Assembly: GCF_023823125.1 (NCBI RefSeq)
Contig: NZ_CP090949.1
Coordinates: forward strand, 558,001 to 622,000
Length of the DNA stretch: 64,000 nt
From: Erythrobacter aurantius
GTDB taxonomy: Bacteria > Pseudomonadota > Alphaproteobacteria > Sphingomonadales > Sphingomonadaceae
Reading direction: 5' to 3'
Both the position numbers and the translations under genes were made by a program. Under the pieces are notes generated by a model. The model made no database searches and was not told the origin of the DNA. It saw only the letters and a program-made list of their open reading frames with translations. Positions 8,472-18,922 of this stretch are shown piece after piece; position 1 is the first letter of the stretch, and every line of letters starts with the position of its first letter.

Positions 8472-9722
8472 TCAGAGCAGGTCTTTAAGCGCCACTTCCG
8501 GGTCGGCCAGAATGGCCGGATCAATCCGCTCCGCCCCGTTTTCGAGCAGTTTGCGGCCCTGCACATAGTCCTTCATCGTGCCCACACAGTCGAAGGCGAT
8601 CGGACGGCCTTCCTTCATGTAGACCACGGTGAACTTGCGGGTTTCCGGATCGCCGCGCAGCACGGTCGCATCAAAGCCGAGGTTCAGCCCCGCCGTCTGC
8701 AGCTTGAGATCATACTGGTTGGACCAGAACCACGGGAGAGCGTGATAGGGCTGTTTGTCGCCCATGATGGCGCGGGCGGCGGTGTTCGCCATGTCGTTGG
8801 CGTTCTGCACCGATTCGAGCCGGATCACCGCGCTGTCCGCAAAGGGATTGGCGTGCGCGGCGCAGTCGCCGATGGCGTAGACGTCATCTAGCGTGGTGCG
8901 GCAGAACACGTCGACATCGACCCCGTTCGATCCTGCCGCTCCGGCAGCGATCAGCGGGCCGACAGCGGGAACGATGCCGATCCCGACGATCACCATGTCG
9001 CAATCGATCACATCGTCATTGTCGAGCCGGACGCCGGACACCTTGCCGTCCGTCCCGAGAATCTCCGAAACCCCGCGTGACAGCAGCACTTCGACGCCCT
9101 GCCGCCGGTGTTCATCCTCGTAAAAGCGCGACAATTCCTCACCCGCGACGCGCGCCAGCACCCGGTCGAGCATTTCCACCAGCGTGACCTCGCAGCCCAG
9201 CTTGCGCAGCACCGCGGCGGCTTCGAGCCCGATGTAGCCCCCGCCGATCACCACCGCGCGGCGCGCACCCGATTCGAGCGCCGCCATCATCGCGTCGGCA
9301 TCGCTCTTGTCGCGGACGTAGAAAATGTTCGCCAAATTGGCTCCGGGAATGCCCAGCCGCCGGGGATCGCCCCCGCCTGCCCAGATCAGCTTGCGATAGC
9401 CAAGCGTGCTGCCGTCGCTCAGCGTGACACTGTGTTCTTGCGGATCGATCGCGCTGACACCGCTGCCAAGGCGCAGTTCGATGCCCTTGTCTGCCCAGAA
9501 CTTTTCCGGGCGGATCATGATCCGTTCGAAAGGCTTGTCCCCGGCAAGATATTCCTTGGACAGTGGCGGGCGCTCATAGGGCGGCACGCTGTCGCGCCCG
9601 ACCATCACGATCCGCCCCTCATGGCCCTGCTGGCGCAAGGCAATCGCTGCCTGCGCCCCGCCGTGGCCGGTGCCCACGATCACGACATCAGCCGTGTCCG
9701 ATGCTGTTCCCTCTCCGCTCAT
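8472..9722 (-). CDS. FAD-dependent ferredoxin reductase (putidaredoxin/rhodocoxin reductase type)
   Basis: A 416-aa flavoprotein that passes electrons from NAD(P)H to a [2Fe-2S] ferredoxin for P450s or dioxygenases. An N-terminal FAD-binding [10 protein letters not shown] motif, [13 protein letters not shown], a second dinucleotide motif [17 protein letters not shown] and [11 protein letters not shown] are all characteristic, followed by the reductase C-terminal domain. The ATG at 9722 puts the first GxGxxG close to the N-terminus; an upstream in-frame start at 9758 would add 12 residues. It stands alone and no ferredoxin gene is adjacent. It could serve either P450 in this window, which is inference. 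Confidence 0.9.
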   Translation of the reverse strand: MSGEGTASDTADVVIVGTGHGGAQAAIALRQQGHEGRIVMVGRDSVPPYERPPLSKEYLAGDKPFERIMIRPEKFWADKGIELRLGSGVSAIDPQEHSVTLSDGSTLGYRKLIWAGGGDPRRLGIPGANLANIFYVRDKSDADAMMAALESGARRAVVIGGGYIGLEAAAVLRKLGCEVTLVEMLDRVLARVAGEELSRFYEDEHRRQGVEVLLSRGVSEILGTDGKVSGVRLDNDDVIDCDMVIVGIGIVPAVGPLIAAGAAGSNGVDVDVFCRTTLDDVYAIGDCAAHANPFADSAVIRLESVQNANDMANTAARAIMGDKQPYHALPWFWSNQYDLKLQTAGLNLGFDATVLRGDPETRKFTVVYMKEGRPIAFDCVGTMKDYVQGRKLLENGAERIDPAILADPEVALKDLL

Positions 9723-9782
9723 GCGACGCCGACTTCCGAAAAAATGGGTGCGCGTCAAGCGGCAAACGCGTTTTCCCGGTTC

Positions 9783-12700
9783 CTAGCGTTCCAGCAGATT
9801 GCGTGCCTGGCTGGCGATCTGGGCCAGCACGGCGGGAGCAACCGGGGGTCGCGCCTGGGCCCGGGCAACCATCGCGCGGAACTGTGCCACCGCACCGGCA
9901 TTGTGCGCCGCCCAGTCCGCAACCGCGCCCGCCGGGTCGCTCTTGCCCGACTTCCGGCGGAGCAGGCGACGCAGGAATTCGAGCCGCATATGCTGGAAAT
10001 CGCGCGCCAGTCCGTCGACCAGCAGACGCTCCCAGATATCGCTGGGCGACATGTGCGCCGCCGTCCCCTGCGCCCAGTCCAGCCCGATCCGCTGGCCGAT
10101 GTCGGAAAACGCCCGGGTCAGGTCTTGCGGGTCGATCTCGGTCTTGATCGCAAGCTGTGCAAGGCCGATCGAGCCGTCGTAGTCGAACAAATCCGCCACC
10201 CGGTCGGCGAGCGATTGCGGGGCACCCTGTTCGATGAAGTGGGCGCGCAATTCCTCCGAACGCTGGCGGGTGTCACCCGCGACCAGCTCGGCGCGGCCTT
10301 CGCAAAGCCGGGTCACGCCCTTGCGCAGATGCTCGATCATGGCGCCTGCCTCGACCCGTCCCGCTCCGGTCCGCAGCACGTCGGACATCAGATTGCCAAC
10401 TGCCGCCGCGGCGCGATCAAGCAGGGCAATGCGCGCCGTCTCGCTCATCGTCTGACTGTCAATGTCGCGCCACAGCGTCTTGAGATCGAACAGCCGCTCT
10501 ACCACCACGAATGCGGCGGCGACATCGGCAAGGCCCACCCCCTCTTCCTCGGGCAGTTCGAAGGCGTGGATCAGGCCCAGCCGGTTGACGATGCGGTTGG
10601 ACAGATCGGTGGCGATCAATTCGCGCCGCAGCCGGTGTTCGCGGATCTGGCCGAGGAACTTCTTCTGCATCGGCTCGGGGAACATGGCGATCAGATTGCT
10701 TTCGAGAATCGGATCGTCCGGCAGTCCGCTGGCCTCGATCGCGGCCTGCAGTGCCAGCTTTGCCGAGGACAGCAGCACCGCCAGTTCGGGCCGGGTCAGA
10801 CCGTGGCCGTCGGCGGCGCGCCGGGCAAAGCTCTCGCTGTCGGCAAGGCCCTCGGTCCGCCGGTCGAGTGTGCCGGTTTCCTCCAGCTGTTCGATCAGGC
10901 GGATATAGGACGCCGTCGCCTGCGAGCCGCCGCTTTCCGCGATCGACAGGGCAAGTGCCTGCAAGCGGTTGTCCTCCAGCACGATCTCGGCGACTTCGTC
11001 CGTCATCTTGGCCAAAAGCGTGTTGCGGGCCTTTTCGGTGAGCTTGCCTTCGCGCGATGCGGCGGCAAGCGCGATCTTGATGTTCACCTCGTTGTCGGAG
11101 CAATCGACCCCGGCTGAATTGTCGATGAAGTCGGTGTTGATGCGCCCGCCTGCGAGCGAATAGGAAATGCGCCCGGCCTGAGTGATGCCGAGGTTCGCAC
11201 CTTCGCCGATCACCTTGGCGCCGACTTCCCCGGCGTTGACCCGCAAGGTGTCATTGGCGGGATCGCCAACGTCGAGATGGCTTTCGCTCTCACCCTTGAT
11301 GTAGGTGCCGATGCCGCCGAACCATAGCAGATCGACCTGCGATTTCAGGATCGCGCTGATCAGCGCATCCGGTTCGATCTCGCTCTCGGCGATGCCGAGC
11401 ATTTCGCGCGCCTTCTTCGACAGCTTGATGCGTTTCAGATCGCGCGAATAGACCCCGCCGCCTTTGGAAATGAGATCAGGGTTGTAATCCTCCCAGCTCG
11501 AACGCGGCAGTTCGAACATGCGCTTGCGCTCTTTCCAACTGGTGGCCGGATCGGGATCGGGATCGATGAAGATGTGGCGGTGATCGAAGGCGGCAACCAG
11601 CTTGATCGCCTTGGACAACAACATGCCGTTGCCGAAAACGTCACCCGACATGTCGCCACAGCCGGCGACGCGGATGCTGTCCTTTTGTACGTCGATCCCC
11701 ATTTCGAGGAAGTGGCGTTGCACGCTGACCCAGGCGCCCCGCGCGGTGATGCCCATCGCCTTGTGGTCATATCCGTTCGATCCGCCGCTGGCGAAGGCAT
11801 CGTCAAGCCAGAAGCCCGCACCTTCAGCAATGCCGTTGGCGACATCGGAGAAGCGCGCGGTGCCCTTGTCCGCGGCAACCACGAAGTAGGGGTCCTCTCC
11901 GTCGAGCACGGTGACGCCCTCAGGATGTGCCACCTTGCCGTCGACGATATTGTCGGTGATCGACAGGAGGGTGCGGATGAACACCTCGTAGCTGGCCTGT
12001 CCCTCTGCGGCCCAGCCATCGCGGTCAATCGCCGGCGAAGGGAGCTGCTTGGGATAAAAGCCGCCCTTTGCCCCGCTCGGTACGATCACCGCGTTCTTGA
12101 CCTTCTGGGCCTTCATCAATCCGAGGATTTCGGTGCGGAAGTCGTCGCGCCGGTCCGACCAGCGCAGCCCGCCGCGCGCGACCGGGCCGGAGCGCAGGTG
12201 AATGCCCTCCACCCGGCGCGAATAGACGAAGATTTCGCGCCACGGCACAGGCTTTGGCAGGTTCGGCACAAGGCTGGAGTCGATCTTGAACGCCAGAGCC
12301 TCTTCGGCGGCCGGGGCAAAGGCGTTGGTGCGCAGGATCGCATCGACGACGGCGCGATACAGCCGCAAGAGCCGGTCATCGTTGATCGCCGTTACCTTGG
12401 CGAGACCGCGCTGATATGCGCTGCTCGCAGCGTTGATCGCCGCTTCGCGGTCACCTGCAAAGGCCGGGTCATGGCGCGCCACGAACAGGTCGATGATCGC
12501 CTGCGTCACGCTAGGCGCACGGCGCAGTGCATCGACCACGGTGTAGATGGTGAAGCCCATGCCAGTCTGGCGGAGGTAGCGATAGATCGCACGCAGCCAG
12601 ATCGCTTCCTGTGCGCTGAGACCGCCGCCCACCACCAGCCGGTTGAACGGATCATCTTCCGAATGGCCATTGAGCACTTCCGCAATCGCGGTTTCGATGA

Positions 12701-14474
12701 TGTCGGCGCGCTCCAGCAGCGGCTCGATCGCGGTCCCTTGGGGCAGGTCGAGCGTGAATTCGTGGATCGTGCCCAGCTTCCCGTCGTCCAGCCTTGTCGG
12801 CATTTCGGCGAGCACGCGGAAGCCGAAGTTTTCGAGCGCCGGGACCGCGTCCGACAGCGGCATCTCGCCCGTCGTATGATAGATTTTCAGCCGCAGGTCG
12901 CCGACGGGATCATGCGGCAGTTTGTAGAGACGGCACGAACGCGCTTCGGGATTTTCACCCTGCGCCAGTTCACGCAGTTCGATAATGTCGAGAGCCGCTT
13001 CGGCAGCACCGTAGCGCGATCGGTAGGCGGGCGGGAATGCGCCGGCATAACGCAATGCGATCGCCGGCACCCGCGAGCTTTCGTCAGCCTTGGCCAGATG
13101 GCCTTCGACCGCTTCGTTCCAGCCCTTGAGCAGATCGATGAGTTCGCCTTCGATCCGTTCCGCATCGGGAACCTGACCAGTCATGCGCGAATCGAGCAGG
13201 AATTGCAGCAGCGCAAGGTTGCTGCCTTCGACCTCAAGGCTCCAGCTGAGCAGATCGACCCCGGTCGTCTGAGTCAGCAGGTCCTGAATTTGCAGGCGGA
13301 CATCGGTGGAAAGATAGTCACGCGGCAGCCATACGAAGGCGAACACGTGCCGTTCCAGCGCGGATTGCACCAGCACCAGCCGCGGGCGGGGGCGGTCGAT
13401 CAGGCTCATCATCGCTGTTGCCAGCCGCTGGATGTCGGGCGTGGCAAAGGCGATCAGCAGATCGTGCGGCAGCGTGGTGAAGGCATGCACCAATGCCTTG
13501 CCCGCATGCCCTGCCGGATCGAATCCCATCGCCGCATTGATATCGGCCAGCGCCTTGCGCAGCAGCGGCACCTGCGTCGGGGGAGTTGCCAGACCCGCGC
13601 TGGTCCACACACCTGCATGGATCGACAGGGCGCTGATCTTCCCACCTTCGCGGACCGGCACGATGAACAGGTCAAGCGGCACGCGGCGGTGGACGGTGGC
13701 AAGGCGATTGGCCTTGATCACCAGCAATTCGCGCGGAGAGCCGGATTTGTCGTGCGCTTCGAACCACGCAAAGGCGCGTTCATAGGAGGTGTCGGCCAGC
13801 AGCTTGGCCGCGCTCTTGCGGCAAATGCCCAGCGCGTCTCCTTCGCTGCCGTCGCGCATCCGGGTGATGTGGCCCAGCTGCGTCAGCATCCCCTCGTTCA
13901 GCCAGTCGAGCAGGGCCGCGCTTTCGGGATCGCGCGCCTCCATCGTTTCGGCATCCGCAGCCATCGCCCCGCGCAGTTTGGGCCAATCGCTTACCGCTGC
14001 CCGCACATCGCCAAGCGTCACCCGCAGCTCCGCGATAAGATCGCGCCGCTGGCGCGCATCGACGCGCGGGGTTTCGATGTAGATCATCGATTCGTTCGCG
14101 CCGTTCCCTTTTTTGCCAAGCTTGGTCAGCGCGCCGTCCGCATCCCGTTCAACCCCGACAACCGGGTGAATCAGTTGATCGATGCTGAGACCCTGCGCGG
14201 TGATCGTCGAGGCAATCGAATCGACCAGAAACGGCATGTCGTCATTAATGATCGCGATCCGCAGACGGCGTTCGCCCGTATCGGATTCCAGCTTGAGCGC
14301 TGAGCGCGAAGGCGCACGCTGCTGCGCCGCTTCGAGCAGGAAAGCGGCGGCTTCTTCCAGCGCTGCACCGTCCAGCGGCGTGTCACCGGGAAGGATCGCC
14401 GCGCCAAGGTGCTGCTTCAGCTCCTTGAGCAATGAACCGGGTTTGGCGGAACTCGATGCGGGCTTTGCACTCAT
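9783..14474 (-). CDS. gdhB: NAD-specific glutamate dehydrogenase, large (about 170-180 kDa) type
   Basis: A 1,563-aa enzyme converting glutamate to 2-oxoglutarate and ammonia with NAD+, mostly catabolic. The long N-terminal regulatory region includes DMPFLVDSI near residue 60; the catalytic core shows GGLRWSDRRDDFRTEILGL, VPSGAKGGF and GCGDMSGDVFGNGML. The C-terminal extension of several hundred residues is normal for this family. ATG at 14474 is chosen because AGGAGC lies nine bases upstream; an in-frame GTG at 14501 is less likely. Very long antisense frames across it are compositional shadows. The symbol follows usage in other proteobacteria (also called gdhZ). Confidence 0.95.
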   Translation of the reverse strand: MSAKPASSSAKPGSLLKELKQHLGAAILPGDTPLDGAALEEAAAFLLEAAQQRAPSRSALKLESDTGERRLRIAIINDDMPFLVDSIASTITAQGLSIDQLIHPVVGVERDADGALTKLGKKGNGANESMIYIETPRVDARQRRDLIAELRVTLGDVRAAVSDWPKLRGAMAADAETMEARDPESAALLDWLNEGMLTQLGHITRMRDGSEGDALGICRKSAAKLLADTSYERAFAWFEAHDKSGSPRELLVIKANRLATVHRRVPLDLFIVPVREGGKISALSIHAGVWTSAGLATPPTQVPLLRKALADINAAMGFDPAGHAGKALVHAFTTLPHDLLIAFATPDIQRLATAMMSLIDRPRPRLVLVQSALERHVFAFVWLPRDYLSTDVRLQIQDLLTQTTGVDLLSWSLEVEGSNLALLQFLLDSRMTGQVPDAERIEGELIDLLKGWNEAVEGHLAKADESSRVPAIALRYAGAFPPAYRSRYGAAEAALDIIELRELAQGENPEARSCRLYKLPHDPVGDLRLKIYHTTGEMPLSDAVPALENFGFRVLAEMPTRLDDGKLGTIHEFTLDLPQGTAIEPLLERADIIETAIAEVLNGHSEDDPFNRLVVGGGLSAQEAIWLRAIYRYLRQTGMGFTIYTVVDALRRAPSVTQAIIDLFVARHDPAFAGDREAAINAASSAYQRGLAKVTAINDDRLLRLYRAVVDAILRTNAFAPAAEEALAFKIDSSLVPNLPKPVPWREIFVYSRRVEGIHLRSGPVARGGLRWSDRRDDFRTEILGLMKAQKVKNAVIVPSGAKGGFYPKQLPSPAIDRDGWAAEGQASYEVFIRTLLSITDNIVDGKVAHPEGVTVLDGEDPYFVVAADKGTARFSDVANGIAEGAGFWLDDAFASGGSNGYDHKAMGITARGAWVSVQRHFLEMGIDVQKDSIRVAGCGDMSGDVFGNGMLLSKAIKLVAAFDHRHIFIDPDPDPATSWKERKRMFELPRSSWEDYNPDLISKGGGVYSRDLKRIKLSKKAREMLGIAESEIEPDALISAILKSQVDLLWFGGIGTYIKGESESHLDVGDPANDTLRVNAGEVGAKVIGEGANLGITQAGRISYSLAGGRINTDFIDNSAGVDCSDNEVNIKIALAAASREGKLTEKARNTLLAKMTDEVAEIVLEDNRLQALALSIAESGGSQATASYIRLIEQLEETGTLDRRTEGLADSESFARRAADGHGLTRPELAVLLSSAKLALQAAIEASGLPDDPILESNLIAMFPEPMQKKFLGQIREHRLRRELIATDLSNRIVNRLGLIHAFELPEEEGVGLADVAAAFVVVERLFDLKTLWRDIDSQTMSETARIALLDRAAAAVGNLMSDVLRTGAGRVEAGAMIEHLRKGVTRLCEGRAELVAGDTRQRSEELRAHFIEQGAPQSLADRVADLFDYDGSIGLAQLAIKTEIDPQDLTRAFSDIGQRIGLDWAQGTAAHMSPSDIWERLLVDGLARDFQHMRLEFLRRLLRRKSGKSDPAGAVADWAAHNAGAVAQFRAMVARAQARPPVAPAVLAQIASQARNLLER

Positions 14475-14600
14475 CGCCTGTATGCTCCTGGCATCCTGCA
14501 CCCCGGCCTAACTGCGGTGTAATTATATTATGCCGGGTTATTTTTATCGTGCGGAAGGCAATACAGGCATTCGGGGGCGTCGCGCAAGCAGGATTGGCGC

Positions 14601-15593
14601 CTAAACGGTGACGCTCCGGCAAGCTTCCACCGTCATTTCCAGCGAACGCAGGCGTGCATCGGGGTCGAAGGTCGCTCCGCAAAGGATGATTTCGTCGGCG
14701 TGCGTTCGCGCGATGAAGGCGTCGATCTGTTCGCGCACCTGGCCCGGCGTGCCGACTGCGGCGGCCTGACCGAGATGATCGAGCATGGCGCGCGAAGGGG
14801 CGGGCAGGCTGTCGGTGTAATCCTTGATCGGTGGCGGCAGCTTCCCCGGCGATCCGGTGCGCAGGGCGACAAAGCTTTGCTGCTGGCTTGAGGCAAGCGT
14901 TCGCGCTTCTTCATCCGTATCAGCAGCAAAGACATTCATGGCGACCATGACATGCGGACGATCCAGCGCCTCTGAAGGCTGGAAATCGCGGCGGTACAGA
15001 GCCAGCGCGGCGTCAAGGTGATCGGGAGCGAAATGCGCGGCGAAGGCATAGGGCATGCCCAACTTGGCCGCGAGGCTCGCGCCGAACAGGCTCGACCCCA
15101 GCATCCACAGTTCGATCTTTGCTCCCAGCCCCGGTGTGGCGGTGATCGGAAGATCGACATCCCCGGTAAGCAGGGCTCGCAATTCCAACACATCTTGCGG
15201 GAAATATTCTGATGCCTGATGCAGGTTTTTGCGCAGCGCCCGCTGCAATTCCGGACCCGCTCCGGGAGCGCGGCCCAATCCCAAGTCGATCCTGCCCGGA
15301 AACAGCGCGTCGAGCGTGCCGAATTGTTCGGCGATCTGGAATGGCGTGTGGTTGGGCAGCATGATCCCGCCCGAACCGATCCGGATGCTGTTGGTGGCAT
15401 TGCCGATATGCGCCAGCACGACCGACGTCGCTCCGCCTGCGATCCCTTCCATCGCGTGATGCTCTGCTACCCAGAAACGCTTGCAGCCAACTTCCTCGGC
15501 CTTGCGCGCGAGGTTCGCGCTCGCAGCCATGGCTTCGGACACGGTGCCGCCTTCGCGCACCGGAACCAGATCGAGAACGGAAAACTGCGTCAT
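14601..15593 (-). CDS. LLM class flavin-dependent oxidoreductase (luciferase-like)
   Basis: A 330-aa TIM-barrel flavoprotein of the bacterial luciferase-like family. It begins with SVLDLVPVREGG, followed by FWVAEHHAM, GSGGIMLPNHTP, AEQFGTLDALFPGRIDLGLGRAPG and, toward the end, GTPGQVREQIDAF, all conserved in the MsnO8/YhbW-like subgroup. These enzymes use FMNH2 and O2 on unknown small substrates. The 4-base overlap of its ATG with the end of the preceding TPR gene indicates co-translation with the TPR protein and the hydrolase upstream. The substrate is unassigned. Confidence 0.88.
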   Translation of the reverse strand: MTQFSVLDLVPVREGGTVSEAMAASANLARKAEEVGCKRFWVAEHHAMEGIAGGATSVVLAHIGNATNSIRIGSGGIMLPNHTPFQIAEQFGTLDALFPGRIDLGLGRAPGAGPELQRALRKNLHQASEYFPQDVLELRALLTGDVDLPITATPGLGAKIELWMLGSSLFGASLAAKLGMPYAFAAHFAPDHLDAALALYRRDFQPSEALDRPHVMVAMNVFAADTDEEARTLASSQQQSFVALRTGSPGKLPPPIKDYTDSLPAPSRAMLDHLGQAAAVGTPGQVREQIDAFIARTHADEIILCGATFDPDARLRSLEMTVEACRSVTV

Positions 15594-16441
15594 GAGGTGC
15601 CTTCTGCCGGATTGGCTGCTGCCGGGCCGATCTGCCCGAGGTAATCGCGGGCAATATCCGCAGCCTGCCCTTCGGGCTCAAGCGCGATTACAGATTCCCA
15701 GCTTGCGCGCGCCGCGTCCTCGCGCCCTGCGAGGATTGCGATAACCCCAGCTTCGAGCCCGATCGCCGGATCGAGCGGAGCGAGTTCGCCCGCACGCTCA
15801 ATCGCCGCTTGCGCATCCTCGATCCGTTCGAGCCGCCGCAGCAGCGTCGCCTTGAGCAACCAGCTTTCCGATCCTTCCGGTTGCAGGCTGATCGCTGTTT
15901 CGAGCTCTACCAGCGCCTCCTCGCCCCGGCCTTGCGCCACCAGCGCACGCGATAGGTCGCTCGCCGCGAGTGACTGGATCGGCGCTGAGGCTGCATTGGT
16001 CGCATCCTCTTTTGCGCGGCGCAGGATCGCTTCGGCGCGCACCGGATCGCCGCTGGCGAGCGCCGCATTGCCGGCCATCGTGCCGAATCTTGCCCGCACC
16101 CGCAGTTCATCCTCGGGGCTTAAATCGCGGGCTTCTCCAAAGGCGGCGATGGCATCCTCCCACAGGCCCAGCTGCGTCGATGCGAGGCCCAGGCAATGAT
16201 TGGCCAGCACCCGTTCGGCTCCGCTCGTTTCATTGCGGCGCAATTGGGCGAGCGTGTGCGCGCGCGCCGGATCATCCGATACGAGCTCAAGGCATTCGGC
16301 CAGCCATTGCGCCTCCGGAGAGGGCTGGCCGGCATCGGTTTCGCGAGGCGGGCGATTGCGCAGTTCGTCATGCCCGTCAGGCAGAGGGGTGGCGATCGGA
16401 TTGGGGCCGACCTGAAGGAGCAAGGCAAGGATCAGCGACAT
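15590..16441 (-). CDS. tetratricopeptide repeat protein
   Basis: A 283-aa protein with a short hydrophobic start (MSLILALLLQVG) that may be a signal peptide, then helical repeats from about residue 55 to the end. TPR-like periodicity is visible in AAFGEARDLSPEDELRVRAR, ALVELETAISLQPEGSESWL and AIERAGELAPLDPAIGLEAG. It probably acts as a protein-interaction scaffold. The ATG at 16441 lies one base after the stop of the hydrolase gene (TGAAATG) and its stop overlaps the LLM oxidoreductase start, so all three form one operon. The role is unknown. Confidence 0.75.
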   Translation of the reverse strand: MSLILALLLQVGPNPIATPLPDGHDELRNRPPRETDAGQPSPEAQWLAECLELVSDDPARAHTLAQLRRNETSGAERVLANHCLGLASTQLGLWEDAIAAFGEARDLSPEDELRVRARFGTMAGNAALASGDPVRAEAILRRAKEDATNAASAPIQSLAASDLSRALVAQGRGEEALVELETAISLQPEGSESWLLKATLLRRLERIEDAQAAIERAGELAPLDPAIGLEAGVIAILAGREDAARASWESVIALEPEGQAADIARDYLGQIGPAAANPAEGTS

Positions 16442-16442
16442 T

Positions 16443-17189
16443 TCAGGGTTTTTCCGTGGAGTAGAAGCGGGCAACTTCGGCTTTGAGCCGCGCAATGTCC
16501 TGATCGCGCGACAGCCGGTGGTCGCCATCCTTTATCAGCACCACTTGAACCGCGTCCGAACGAAGCGCTGCAGCCAGTTTCAGGCTGATTTCCCAAGGTA
16601 CATCGGCGTCGCGCTGGCCGTGCAACAGGCTGACCGGGCAATCGATCGCGATTTCGCGGTCGAGCCGCAATTGCCGTTCCGCATCGGCAAAGAAGCGGGC
16701 ATGGGTGGGTGTCGGTTCGGGGCCATAGGGATTGTCTTCGTAGATCGTTTCCCCGGCCGCGAGACGGGTGCGCTGATTCTCGGAATAGCCCCATCGGGTG
16801 AAGTCGGGCGCAGGCGCGATCCCGATCATCCCGGCAAGCCGATCGCCCAGTTTCTCGGCCACCAAGAGCATCAGCCAGCCCCCCATCGACGATCCCATCA
16901 ATAGCACCGGCCCCGTCACACAGGCTTCGATCAACGCCAGAATCTCGTCTCGCCAGCGCGAGAGCGAGCCGTCCGCGAAATCTCCCAAGCTTTCCCCGCA
17001 ACCCGAGTAATCGAGCAGCAGGCAAGCACGGCCCTTGGCCTGTGCCTCTTCGAACAGCGCCGTCGCCTTGCCGCCAGCCATGTCGGACATATAACCGGGC
17101 AGAAAGACAAGCGTCGGGCCATCGCCGGTTGCGTGGCGATAGGCGATCCGGCGCCCGTCGGGCATTTTATGATATGCGATTTCCTGCAT
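16443..17189 (-). CDS. alpha/beta hydrolase, ABHD10-like
   Basis: A 248-aa hydrolase with the nucleophile elbow GSSMGG, an oxyanion-region LPGYMSDM, DYSGCGES and the late acid/base residues in LLHGQRDADVPW and KDGDHRLS. The order LPG-x-SDM, DYSG-x-G-x-S, W-x-DE and GSSMGGWLML matches the ABHD10 subgroup, whose members are acyl-glucuronide esterases or palmitoyl-protein thioesterases. Start at 17189 is chosen because GGAAAAGA lies seven bases upstream. It is the first gene of the operon with the TPR and LLM genes and is divergent from phoD. The bacterial substrate is unknown. Confidence 0.85.
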   Translation of the reverse strand: MQEIAYHKMPDGRRIAYRHATGDGPTLVFLPGYMSDMAGGKATALFEEAQAKGRACLLLDYSGCGESLGDFADGSLSRWRDEILALIEACVTGPVLLMGSSMGGWLMLLVAEKLGDRLAGMIGIAPAPDFTRWGYSENQRTRLAAGETIYEDNPYGPEPTPTHARFFADAERQLRLDREIAIDCPVSLLHGQRDADVPWEISLKLAAALRSDAVQVVLIKDGDHRLSRDQDIARLKAEVARFYSTEKP

Positions 17190-17257
17190 GCGGGTCTTTT
17201 CCATCGACCGAACCGGCTTGTCACGGGTGTGCAACGCATGCGATCTAGTCAGCCGCC

Positions 17258-18922
17258 ATGATCAAGACCGAACCTGCGGCCCAGCCCGCCCCTTTGCCAA
17301 CAGCCCTCACCCGCCGCGGAGTTTTCGGCCTCGCCGGTGTTTCCGCCGCCGTAGCCGCGTCGCCGGTCGCGGCCCGAGGATTTGGAACGGGTTTCACCCA
17401 TTGCGTCGCCAGCGGAGAACCCGGATCGGACAAGGTGATGCTGTGGACGCGGTATGTGGCGGATCAGACGACCGACCTCATGTGGCAAGTGAGCGAAGGC
17501 GAAGACTTCTCGAACCCCGTGGCCGAAGGCAGCGCACGCGCCGCGGCAGAGCGTGACTGGTGCGCCAAGGCATGGGCGGACGGGCTCATGCCCAACCGCT
17601 GGTATTTTTACCGTTTCATCGCGCCCGATGGCACGGCTTCCCCCGTGGGCCGGACGCGGACACTGCCCGAAGGACCCACGCACAAGTTCCGGCTCGGCGT
17701 GTTTTCCTGTTCCAATTACGGTTTTGGCTGGTTCAACGCCTATGGCCATGCCGCCGAGGCAAACGACATCGACCTTGCCGTGCATCTGGGTGATTACATC
17801 TATGAATACGGGGCTGGCACCTACCCCTCTGCCGGTCAGGCGCATCCGGAGCGTGTTCTCGCTCCCGAAAGTGAAATTGTCGCGCTGACCGATTACCGCC
17901 TGCGTTACGCCACCTATCGCGCGGACCCCGATCTCCAGCGGCTGCATCAGGTCGTCCCGATGATCGCCGTATGGGACGATCATGAAAGCGCCAACGACAG
18001 CTGGAAGGATGGGGCGGAAAACCACCAGAGCGAAACCGAAGGCGAATGGGCCCTGCGCAAGGCCGCTGCGATCCGCGCCTATCGTGAATGGCTGCCGGTG
18101 TCGGACGCACCCTATTCCACTTTCGAGATTGGTGATCTGGCCACATTGTTCCGGCTCGACACCCGGCTTGAAGGGCGCGAGCAGCAGTTCAGCCTTGCAA
18201 AGATCATCGAAGGGCAAGCCAATCCCGAAGCGATGGTTTCCGCGCTTTCCACGTTCCGCGATGGCGAATGGTCCAATCCCAACCGGCAATTGCTGGGTGC
18301 AGTGCAGGAAGAATGGCTGGCAGAAGGTCTGGTTCAGTCGAAGTCCCGAGGGGCGACGTGGCAGGTGCTGGTGCAGCAGGTGCTGATGGGCAAGCTGGCC
18401 TCGCCCAAGGGCATGCTCGATCTGCTGGGCGATGGCCTGCCTGATTACGCGCGCCGGCGATTGATGGCCTCGTCGCTGGCTGCGGAGGCCGGACTGCCGC
18501 TGAATATGGACGCGTGGGATGGCTATCCGGCAGCACGCGAAAGGGTGTTCAAGGCCGGGCTCGAAGCCGATGCTAACCTGCTGGTGCTGGCAGGCGACAC
18601 CCACAATGGCTGGGCATTCGACCTCGCGCAGGACGGGCAGAACGTCGGCGTGGAATTCGGCGTGTGTTCGGTCAGTTCGCCGGGCTTCGAAAGCTATCTG
18701 TCGATGATTCCGCCTGATACGCTCGCCGCGGCCGTGGTCGGATCGAATGAGGAGCTCAAATGGGCCGACACCGCTCAGCGCGGGTATATGACGGTCGAAT
18801 TGACCCCTCAGCGGGCAACCACGGAATACCGCTTCCTCGAAGGGGTGCGCCAGCGTTCGACCCGGCTCGCCGCGACCAAGCGGATCAGCAGCGAAGCCGG
18901 ATCGAACGCGCTGACCATGTGA
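17258..18922 (+). CDS. phoD: alkaline phosphatase D family protein, Tat-exported
   Basis: A 554-aa phosphatase/phosphodiesterase of the PhoD family. The N-terminus has TRRGVFGLAG followed by a hydrophobic run ending in ASPVAARG, a typical twin-arginine signal. The PhoD N-domain (about 45-130) is followed by the metal-binding core: GVFSCSNYGFGWFNAY, HLGDYIYEYG, AVWDDHESAND and LVLAGDTHNGWAF. It would release phosphate from monoesters or diesters in the periplasm. Whether the enzyme is phosphate-regulated cannot be told, as I see no clear Pho box in the 68-base divergent gap. The stop directly abuts the stop of the convergent XRE gene. Confidence 0.93.
   Translation: MIKTEPAAQPAPLPTALTRRGVFGLAGVSAAVAASPVAARGFGTGFTHCVASGEPGSDKVMLWTRYVADQTTDLMWQVSEGEDFSNPVAEGSARAAAERDWCAKAWADGLMPNRWYFYRFIAPDGTASPVGRTRTLPEGPTHKFRLGVFSCSNYGFGWFNAYGHAAEANDIDLAVHLGDYIYEYGAGTYPSAGQAHPERVLAPESEIVALTDYRLRYATYRADPDLQRLHQVVPMIAVWDDHESANDSWKDGAENHQSETEGEWALRKAAAIRAYREWLPVSDAPYSTFEIGDLATLFRLDTRLEGREQQFSLAKIIEGQANPEAMVSALSTFRDGEWSNPNRQLLGAVQEEWLAEGLVQSKSRGATWQVLVQQVLMGKLASPKGMLDLLGDGLPDYARRRLMASSLAAEAGLPLNMDAWDGYPAARERVFKAGLEADANLLVLAGDTHNGWAFDLAQDGQNVGVEFGVCSVSSPGFESYLSMIPPDTLAAAVVGSNEELKWADTAQRGYMTVELTPQRATTEYRFLEGVRQRSTRLAATKRISSEAGSNALTM

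Noticed and set aside
9108..14303. Very long plus-strand open frames (669 and 909 codons) opposite the NAD-glutamate dehydrogenase
   Set aside because: They lie antisense to a well-supported gene, have His/Arg/Gln-rich composition typical of high-GC antisense frames and no domain motifs.
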